DNA of 47,904 nt from JBGCEZ01 sp045106735 (GTDB lineage: Bacteria; Planctomycetota; Phycisphaerae; Phycisphaerales; SM1A02), in contig JBGCEZ010000051.1 in assembly GCA_045106735.1 (NCBI GenBank), positions 1-47,904 on the forward strand. The letters are read 5' to 3'. This document shows positions 42,601 through 47,904 of this stretch, piece after piece. Positions within the stretch are counted from its first letter, which is position 1; each line of letters opens with the position of its first letter. The notes beneath the pieces are model-generated. The model was not told the origin of the DNA, did no database searches, and saw nothing but the letters and a program-made list of their open reading frames with translations. Both the position numbers and the translations under genes were made by a program.

Positions 42601-43458
42601 ATGCGGCACGCGGCCGGTCAAGCCGAGCACGCTCACCACGTGGTCCAGGGCGTGGGTGGCCGGGCCGACGGTGATGAACCCGACGGGCACGCGTTCGCCC
42701 GGACTCGGGACGCAGCGGGCGACGTTGAGTTCCGCCCGCCGAATGACGCGCAGCGCATCCGACGTATCCGTCGGCACCGTTCGCCGCTGGATCCGGGCCC
42801 GCGAGAGCGTCAGGTCCGCCCGGCTGCTGACGCGGTTGGGAAACAGCTCCGACGTCTCCGCCCCGGCCCCGATCGACTCGTGGACGACCAAATGGACCAC
42901 CCGGTGCAGGGCCCGGCTGGTCCGGAGCGCCGTATCAAGGAGATCGCGTACCGCGCCGAGTTCGGTGGCCGCGAACGTGACCGGGTCCGCCCATTCGCCG
43001 CCGCCGCGAACGGACAACTGGGCCCGCACGATCGACCGCGGGCATCCCGCATCCCGCTGGGAGGGCGCGTCTTCCAAAAGCATCACCAGGGCCACGCCGC
43101 GGGCAAGCCCCATCGTCGCGGCCCGGGCCAGTGGTCGGGCGACATCGGACACATCGCGCCAGGGCACCCAGGCCAAGGCCGATGATCCACCCGCGGCCGA
43201 CGCCATCGCCAGGTCGACGGCTCGCCCGCCGGTCGGCGTCGGCTCCACTTCCAGGGCGTGGGCCCGCCGCAGTTCGGCGATCGAACGCGGCATCTCGCCG
43301 AAGACGCCGCCGAATCCCGCTCCCGATGGACCCGCGGCCAGCGCCACCGGAACCTCGGCTTCGAGCAGGCCTTTCTCCAGGATTGCCGCCGCCGGCAAGA
43401 CCATGCGGTCGCCAGGCTGGTCCAGGGCGGCAATCGATTCGATCCATGCGTCACGCAT
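39697..43458 (-). CDS. Fused indolepyruvate:ferredoxin oxidoreductase-like protein lacking catalytic motifs
   Basis: The protein has 1253 residues; its ATG lies six bases after the stop of the HAD gene. The order follows fused IorA-IorB enzymes. Residues about 20-145 resemble the IorA pyrimidine domain (for example GLARGVALVMLLEDAPSQRD). Residues 255-335 resemble domain II (VPVGFITVGPATHALDHVV, then HVIVLEPRPGTVERDLL). Residues 575-680 sit where the TPP domain should be. Residues 760-965 resemble the gamma subunit (GVSPGVVSWILAQAGHRMGYHV, ADLLIGTDPLETLRA, LLGVAFQGGLIPVTVDA). About 1000-1220 resemble DUF6537. The TPP-activating Glu, the GDG TPP motif and the LCxGCPHR and Fe-S cysteines are absent; only seven scattered cysteines exist. 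Ordinary oxidoreductase chemistry is therefore unlikely. Its actual role is unknown. Confidence 0.8.
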   Translation of the reverse strand: MRDAWIESIAALDQPGDRMVLPAAAILEKGLLEAEVPVALAAGPSGAGFGGVFGEMPRSIAELRRAHALEVEPTPTGGRAVDLAMASAAGGSSALAWVPWRDVSDVARPLARAATMGLARGVALVMLLEDAPSQRDAGCPRSIVRAQLSVRGGGEWADPVTFAATELGAVRDLLDTALRTSRALHRVVHLVVHESIGAGAETSELFPNRVSSRADLTLSRARIQRRTVPTDTSDALRVIRRAELNVARCVPSPGERVPVGFITVGPATHALDHVVSVLGLTGRVPHLALGAITPIDTAAAGRLIGRCEHVIVLEPRPGTVERDLLGVAEGVRQSGERAAAIWGRTLPATTAGDDAGDARGAVIDPASPGRTVHPDDAVHPSRLARAVIDLLHVIRPMGRVADRLVADPVFVLPGAKADTDVAAGHDGADDAGGPDAREGSSLAGLSAGDALGLIEPDELDESMAGVIGGSESTGGPAAPGLRPSPESMVVPDRGTTFGVATGLRRIRDAAAAVDQWLREGAPGLELAEDAPAPPAMLSIERRPPPELRRRAAVLEAWSARRFAREGAAAVRQALRAERPWIIAVCDIGRGDAPNPNRLAGAYAAAGAAERLRVETASLGDDGSLDATLREAALRPGLTVLVVRDGDPPTISPESMERRFADVDRLGFTPRQQVTWSIDRISAVRQRAPDDPGIALRDDGHDLVVGARIDRVSDRPGFRMRLRVRPLREQVVVLRTRPPVGRGPRAERLATPRFLHATSAAWRVHLAGWRGVSPGVVSWILAQAGHRMGYHVRLLADPATIGPGRRAWAQLLFTRPRPDEPTPALMARVPFGEADLLIGTDPLETLRAVGTDPRLRVASRPGTSAVVNIGSFIDDPPDASPGRALRHLMPALEATTTGDRFVLDVAAACRARFHTDRLVDAALLGVAFQGGLIPVTVDAMNAAVTEADQAGWGRVSEAFLFGRQLALEPRVLDRIGDDRSDDPKRLIRRTGLILHRRRQHRFAEVLDASVKAMPGLMETDAGRQAMRDFVIALVRCQLWGGLDYARAYADRLVSLYRVDAPETGRRLTRSIILPLAGVMLIRDPFYVAAVVAGAEHRRRTRRWLGIRRARADVVERRFLTRIEFFLFTRRMRVDLRTSDWPARLTKMVRPLVNDRLRGTRRERRLRDDLLAVVDRAIEECPNHRERWENVFRRLHRMALDNRMRSMAISELSVLVTGAVGPPSSSSPAAGPTSASAGENAKSGGAATAEDPPRV

Positions 43459-43464
43459 CGGGCG

Positions 43465-44352
43465 TCACCATCGCCCGTCAAGAATGGCGTCGAGCGCTTC
43501 GGCCACGCCGCCGGCTTCGTGCCCGTGCGTCTGGCGATTGGACACGGCCACCACGCGCGGGTCGGCATTGCCCATGGCGATGCCCAGCCCCGCTCCACGC
43601 ACCATGCCCACGTCGTTCAGCCCGTCGCCGATCGCCGCACACCGTGCGGGATCGATCCCGCGATCATCAAAGACCCGCTGGAGCATCGTCCACTTGTCGA
43701 CGCCCGGCTGGAAGACTTCCAGCATGTGCGTCGGCGAACCGGTGGCCGCGCTGCTGGTCACCGCCGACCAGTGCTGCAGGAACGCGCGGTCCCCCAGGCG
43801 ATCGGTCAAGTGTTCGGCGATGGGAGCGAGTTCTGCTTCGCGCGCGACGGCGCTCACGCGCACCGTCCACTCGGGATGTGGATCGTCTTCGAGCTCGGAG
43901 ATGAACTGCACGCGCACCGGATGGCGATCGAACCACCAACGGCTCGCCGGATCCAGGCCATCCGGCCCCGGCGTGACGGCCACGTAGTCGCATCCCGCGC
44001 GATCGGCATCTTTCAAGAGCAGCACCGCATGTTCGTCGGCGCGAAGCACGGCGGCGGCATCGCGCACGATGTCGGCCGGCATTGCTTCGGCGTGCAGTGT
44101 GCGGCCGGAGGCCATGTCGCTCAGCATCGCCCCACCGGCGGTGACCGCGAGCCCATCGTGCTCAAGTGTCGCGAAGGCCTCGGCTGACTCCACGACGCCG
44201 CGGCCTGTGGCGATGACCACGTCCAAGCCGGCGGCGCGGGCGCGTTGGACCGCGGCGCGATCCCGCGGCGCGATTCGACCGTCCGGCCCGAGAAGGGTCC
44301 CGTCGAGGTCGATGGCCACGATGCTCCAGTGCGGTGACGCGGGGGTGGACAT
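43465..44352 (-). CDS. HAD-superfamily phosphatase (Cof type)
   Basis: The 295-residue protein carries all HAD motifs: nucleophile and acid D15 and D17 (AIDLDGTLL), the motif II region IATGRG, motif III Lys in GVDKWTML, and motif IV GDGLNDVGM with the metal-binding Asp pair. A C2-type cap lies between motifs II and III. Cof-type enzymes dephosphorylate sugar phosphates, FMN or similar small molecules; the substrate cannot be read from sequence. It is the likely first gene of a two-gene unit with the large oxidoreductase-like protein, six bases apart. It is divergent from the kinase-like gene at 44489. Confidence 0.93.
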   Translation of the reverse strand: MSTPASPHWSIVAIDLDGTLLGPDGRIAPRDRAAVQRARAAGLDVVIATGRGVVESAEAFATLEHDGLAVTAGGAMLSDMASGRTLHAEAMPADIVRDAAAVLRADEHAVLLLKDADRAGCDYVAVTPGPDGLDPASRWWFDRHPVRVQFISELEDDPHPEWTVRVSAVAREAELAPIAEHLTDRLGDRAFLQHWSAVTSSAATGSPTHMLEVFQPGVDKWTMLQRVFDDRGIDPARCAAIGDGLNDVGMVRGAGLGIAMGNADPRVVAVSNRQTHGHEAGGVAEALDAILDGRW

Positions 44353-44488
44353 GGACGCGCAGGATACGCGGACGGCGGCCGACGGGTGGGCATTCCCCGA
44401 TCAAGAGAAGTCTGGACCACCCGCCCGCGACGAGGTAGACTGCACGCGTGGGAATGAAGTTCATCTTGAACTCGGAGCAAGCACGACG

Positions 44489-45511
44489 GTGAATCGCGCC
44501 GCTGCTGGTACCGACCCCCCGCTCTCGGCGACCGCTGCCGATCGACGCTCCCTCGCTACGTCTTTGATTCCGATCCTCCGCCAGGATTGTGGCATGCGCC
44601 TCGGCGATGTCGCATGGTTCCGCACCGATTGGCAACGCGGGGGCGCGGCCACCGGGCGATCAACCTGGCGCGATGACGACGGCGCGGAGCTGCCGGTGGT
44701 GGTCAAGCTTCCGGTTCCGCACCGCGAACTGGATTGGACCCGCAGCCTCCAGGTCACGGTCGACGATGCCGCGGCGCGCACCGCCGCGTGCGTGCCCCGC
44801 CTGTTTGCCGGCGATCACCGCATCAACGGCTACGACATGGCGTGGCTGGTCATCGAGGACTTGCCCGTCGGCCCGCTGGGCATGAAGTGGCACGATGACC
44901 ACATTCCACGCATGGCCGAGGCGTTGGCTGAATTTCACGCCGGAGCCCTGCGGGCACGTCCGGTCGACGCGAAACCGCGCATCGAAAACTGGACGGCGCT
45001 GCTCACGCGGGCCGCCTCGGCCGTCCGCCGGAACGAGCTGGCCGAATCGGAGCGATGGCTGCAGTTGATCCAGTCGGTCGAGGCCCGGCTTGATGGCCTC
45101 GTGGACCTCTGGCGAGCCCGCAGCGTTGACGGCTGGATCCACGGCGACGCCCACCTGGCCAACGCCATGAGCCGTGTCGCGATCGACCACGGCCCTGTCT
45201 GCCTCATCGACCTGGCCGAGGTGCGGGCCGGATCGTGGATCGAAGACGCGATCTACCTCGAACGCATGCTCTGGGCCCGGCCCCAGCGGCTGGCCGTGTG
45301 CTCTCCGGTCACCGCCATCGCCGAAGCCCGCCGGTCCCGCGGACTCCCGGTGGACGACGACGCGGCGATTCTGGCCGACATCCGGCGAATCCTGCTCGCG
45401 GTGACCGCCCCCGCCTTCCTCCACACCGAGGGCCACCCCGCCCACCTCGCCGCCTGCCTGGATCAGGCCGAGGCAGCGATCGAGCGGGTCGACGGAGCGA
45501 TCGGAACCTGA
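44489..45511 (+). CDS. Aminoglycoside-phosphotransferase-like kinase (APH family)
   Basis: I place the start at GTG 44489, with GGAG about 11 bases upstream, giving 340 residues; ATG 44594 behind an AGGA is a serious alternative (305 residues). The N-lobe contains the possible ATP Lys in LPVVVKLPVPH. The catalytic loop HGDAHLANAM (H218, D220, N225) and the metal-binding Asp in VCLIDLAEV are intact. The APH fold phosphorylates small molecules such as aminoglycosides, choline, sugars or amino acids. Chromosomal members like this are usually metabolic rather than resistance enzymes, and nothing here points to an antibiotic. No operon partner is evident. Confidence 0.85.
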   Translation: MNRAAAGTDPPLSATAADRRSLATSLIPILRQDCGMRLGDVAWFRTDWQRGGAATGRSTWRDDDGAELPVVVKLPVPHRELDWTRSLQVTVDDAAARTAACVPRLFAGDHRINGYDMAWLVIEDLPVGPLGMKWHDDHIPRMAEALAEFHAGALRARPVDAKPRIENWTALLTRAASAVRRNELAESERWLQLIQSVEARLDGLVDLWRARSVDGWIHGDAHLANAMSRVAIDHGPVCLIDLAEVRAGSWIEDAIYLERMLWARPQRLAVCSPVTAIAEARRSRGLPVDDDAAILADIRRILLAVTAPAFLHTEGHPAHLAACLDQAEAAIERVDGAIGT

Positions 45512-45839
45512 ACGTTCGTGGCCTGCAGGCCGGACGAGACGGCCTGGCCGCCGAGCCGGGGTGTCGGTCCCGAGCATCGTCCGCGGCGAGTGGGGCCGGC
45601 CCCGGGAATCCGTCCGATCCCGGCCCGATTGGCGGGCCGCCGGGTTTGTCGCCGTCCCCAGCCACCGGTACAGTGTGTGGTTCGCCGCGCGATCGCGATT
45701 CCTGGGGCCCCTGGGCCGATTTCTTGAGCCTTCCAGTGGGTCGAGAAACTTCCGATTCCGGACGCCCAGCGAACGCCAGCCGCCCGCCGATTGCCGATTG
45801 CCCACCGCACCCTGCCCCGCCCGCCGAAGGATCCCCGCC
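45512..45839. other. Intergenic region, no gene seen
   Basis: This 328-base stretch lies between the APH-like gene and the YfgM-like gene. It contains the palindrome GGCCTGCAGGCC near its start and otherwise GC-rich sequence with no family-like reading frame. It should hold the promoter of the following two-gene unit; none was assigned. Confidence 0.35.
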
Positions 45840-46625
45840 ATGGACCAGCGTCTCGAAGAAGTCAGGCAAAGTGAGGTCGCCGAGAGCCGCGTCAACGAGG
45901 ACTTCGTCGCGTGGCTCAAGTCGACCGGCCTCAACATCTTCCTGGTGATCATGCTCGCGATCCTCGCGTACCTGATGTTCATCCGCTGGCAGGACAGCCG
46001 CAAGGCCGGCACCGTCCAGGCGTGGACCACGTACTACGACGCGGCCACCCCGAACGCCCTGGAAGACGTCGCCACCGACCCCAAGGTTTCGGGTGTCGCC
46101 CGACTTCCGGTGCTCGCTCGATTGCGCGCGGCCGACCAGCTCATCGGCGCGATGATCGCCGGCCGCGAGATCCAGGAAGGCATCAGCGCCGACGCCAACC
46201 CGCCCGCTCCCCCGCGCCTGGATGAAGCTGGCAAGGTCGAGTACCGCGATCGGGCCGACCGCCTCTTTGCCGCCGTCGTCACCGACGACGACAATTCGGA
46301 CGGCATGGCCCTCCACGCGTGGCGCGCCCTCATGGGCCGCGCTTCGGTGGCCGAGAGCCGTGGCGACCTGTCGGAGGCCGCCGACTTCTACGCCCAAGCC
46401 AGCGACCGCGCCAAGGACGTCTTCCCCGGTTTGGCCCGGCGATCTGACGCCCGCGTGGCCAGCCTCGATCAGTTCAGCGAACCCACGCCGCTGGCCGACG
46501 CCGCCCCGGGTGGGGTTGGGACGCCGGGCATGCCCCGTCCGGCCGCCGCGCGCAGCACGCCGGTGAGCGTCGATCCGATCCTTGAAGCCATCATCGATCC
46601 GTCATCGGCCGATGATGGATCGTGA
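45840..46625 (+). CDS. YfgM-like membrane-anchored protein
   Basis: The 261-residue protein starts MDQRLEEVRQSEVAESRVNE with GGAT seven bases upstream; a longer frame to 45561 is not needed. A short charged N-terminus is followed by one span (about residues 31-48, NIFLVIMLAILAYLMFIRW). A helical periplasmic domain with TPR-like pattern comes next (for example LHAWRALMGRASVAESRGDLSEAADFY), ending in a Pro/Ala-rich tail. This layout resembles YfgM, which binds the SecYEG translocon and periplasmic chaperones in E. coli. The resemblance is by layout, not by residue signature. Its stop overlaps the rluD start as GTGA. Confidence 0.7.
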   Translation: MDQRLEEVRQSEVAESRVNEDFVAWLKSTGLNIFLVIMLAILAYLMFIRWQDSRKAGTVQAWTTYYDAATPNALEDVATDPKVSGVARLPVLARLRAADQLIGAMIAGREIQEGISADANPPAPPRLDEAGKVEYRDRADRLFAAVVTDDDNSDGMALHAWRALMGRASVAESRGDLSEAADFYAQASDRAKDVFPGLARRSDARVASLDQFSEPTPLADAAPGGVGTPGMPRPAAARSTPVSVDPILEAIIDPSSADDGS

Positions 46626-47904
46626 GCAGATCGCGCTCGGCTGATGACCGCGCGGACGGCGCGAAACGAGCCGACGGGGCTGACGGAGTCGACCCGAGCG
46701 CGACTCCGAGCCACCTCCCCAGCAACATCCGCGACATCACCGACGACCTGATCCAGCCCGGCGGCAAGGTCGACCAACAGACATTGCATGACCTGTACGC
46801 TTCCGGCGACGGCGATGACGAATCGCCGCTCGCCGTTCGTTTCGTGATGAACCGCGACCTGAACAAGCGCCTCGACCGCTATTTGGTCGACCGCGTTCCG
46901 TTCTTCAGCCGGACGCAGGTGCAGAAGCTCATCCGCGAATCTGCAGTCACCGTGAACGGCCGCGTGCCGAAGGCATCGACCAAACTGCGGGTCGACGACG
47001 AGATCATCGCCATTCTGCCGCCCCCGCCCTCGACCGATCTGCCGGCCGAGGAAATCCCGATGGACGTCCTGCACGAAGACGACCAGATCATCGTCATCAA
47101 CAAGGCCGACGACATCATCGTCCACCCGGCCCGCGGCAACCTCTCGGGCACGATGATCAACGGGTTGGCCTGGCGTTTCCAGAACCTCTCGGGCGGCGAA
47201 CTGTCCAGCGTGGGCGAGGATCTGGCCCGCCCCGGCGTCGTCCACCGCCTCGACCGGCACACGACGGGGGCGATCGTCTTTGCCAAAGGCGACACCGCGC
47301 ACTGGCGGATCGGCAAGCAGTTCGAGAATCGCACGACCGAGAAGCGGTACCTGGCCGTGGTGCACGGGCGCATGGAACCGTTCACCGACGTCATTGACGT
47401 GCCCCTCGGGAAGCATCCGACCGAACGCACCAAGTACTCGGTGCGCTGGGACGACACCGGCAAGCCGTCGGTCACGGTGTACCGCGTCCGCGAGCTCTAC
47501 GACCACCACACGCTGGTCGAACTCGAACTCAAGACCGGACGCACGCACCAGATTCGCCTGCACCTGTCGTACCTCGGCTACCCGATCGTGGGCGACGACA
47601 TGTACGGCGGTTCGCACCTGTACGCCCGCGACCTGGGCGGTCCGCGCGGGATTCCGGCGTTGGAGCTGGCCCCGCGCGAACCGCTGATCACGCGGCAAGC
47701 GCTGCACGCGGCCTTGCTCGGATTCGTCCACCCGAGCACGGACCAACGCATGGAGTTCCAAGCCCCGCTGCCGCCGGATCTCCGCCGACTGGTCGCCGCC
47801 CTCCGGGCAACGAGCGGACACAGCAGCCGGCCCAAGGTCGGCGGAACGCGGCTGGACTTGGATGTGATGCTGCCGGATGACGGGCCGGCCGACGATTCGG
47901 ATCC
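46622..47904 (+). CDS. rluD: RluD-type 23S rRNA pseudouridine synthase (cut by the right edge)
   Basis: The frame opens at GTG 46622, overlapping the upstream stop as GTGA, and stays open to the window end (427 codons plus two bases, no stop reached). Residues about 1-75 are a poorly conserved acidic lead, and the start could also be ATG 46846 or thereabouts. An S4 RNA-binding domain follows at about 83-130 (RLDRYLVDRVPFFSRTQVQ and on). The catalytic domain has the family motif HRLDRHTTG with catalytic D211, and LKTGRTHQIRLHLSYLGYPI. RluD-type enzymes make pseudouridines in helix 69 of 23S rRNA; the RluC/RluA relatives differ in target and cannot be excluded. Confidence 0.92.
   Translation, partial: MSRSRSADDRADGAKRADGADGVDPSATPSHLPSNIRDITDDLIQPGGKVDQQTLHDLYASGDGDDESPLAVRFVMNRDLNKRLDRYLVDRVPFFSRTQVQKLIRESAVTVNGRVPKASTKLRVDDEIIAILPPPPSTDLPAEEIPMDVLHEDDQIIVINKADDIIVHPARGNLSGTMINGLAWRFQNLSGGELSSVGEDLARPGVVHRLDRHTTGAIVFAKGDTAHWRIGKQFENRTTEKRYLAVVHGRMEPFTDVIDVPLGKHPTERTKYSVRWDDTGKPSVTVYRVRELYDHHTLVELELKTGRTHQIRLHLSYLGYPIVGDDMYGGSHLYARDLGGPRGIPALELAPREPLITRQALHAALLGFVHPSTDQRMEFQAPLPPDLRRLVAALRATSGHSSRPKVGGTRLDLDVMLPDDGPADDSD

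Noticed and set aside
39877..43185. 1102-residue open frame on the plus strand opposite the oxidoreductase-like gene
   Set aside because: Its composition is dominated by Arg, Pro, Gly, His and Gln, with no recognisable motif. The minus-strand gene has a consistent domain order.
44489..45511. Antibiotic resistance gene (aminoglycoside phosphotransferase)
   Set aside because: Only the general kinase fold motifs are present. There is no mobile element or resistance context, and chromosomal APH-fold kinases usually act in metabolism.

Overview
The window is about 48 kb of GC-rich, gene-dense bacterial chromosome. At its left edge lies the 5' part of a 16S rRNA gene on the minus strand. The 16S sequence, the high GC, the many secreted or anchored hypothetical proteins, a C-terminal dockerin-like DLNDDGWVDGLDLL motif and the mix of housekeeping genes suggest a planctomycete, most likely of class Phycisphaerae. 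This placement is by pattern recognition only; no database was searched. I see no insertion sequence, prophage, integrase or CRISPR array.

Layout. Positions 1-872 hold the 16S 5' end and its long leader with two perfect hairpins. Positions 873-4980 hold a ComF-like phosphoribosyltransferase, tRNA-Arg(CCU), two small hypothetical proteins, a single-domain response regulator and an unrecognised 149-residue protein. Positions 4994-16453 hold eight tightly coupled minus-strand genes: a membrane-anchored von Willebrand A (vWA) protein, a secreted protein, ExbB/TolQ, two ExbD/TolR, a large secreted repeat protein, a 1198-residue single-span protein and a small secreted protein. This looks like one proton-motive-force-driven envelope machine and is the best candidate here for an undescribed system. 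Positions 16678-20462 hold pyrH, frr and a secreted beta-helix protein. Positions 20614-25631 hold dnaX, ybaB, recR and rpoN, all on the minus strand.

The right half holds a PIN/TRAM membrane protein and a GspG-like protein, guaA, a secreted protein with a dockerin-like end, and map. These are followed by a D-3-phosphoglycerate dehydrogenase, a prolyl oligopeptidase, an unknown repeat-containing protein, and ispH overlapping rlmN. Next come a 1253-residue fused relative of indolepyruvate:ferredoxin oxidoreductase that has lost its expected catalytic motifs, a HAD phosphatase and an APH-like kinase. The window ends with a YfgM-like anchored protein overlapping an RluD-type pseudouridine synthase that runs off the right edge.

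Two themes recur. First, dnaX carries a run of ten A on its coding strand, with stops close behind in both other frames, which predicts a tau/gamma pair made by slippage. Second, short tandem repeats of 6, 12 or 15 bp, all multiples of three, occur in several coding regions and upstream of map. Most long antisense reading frames here are by-products of GC-rich third codon positions and were left out.
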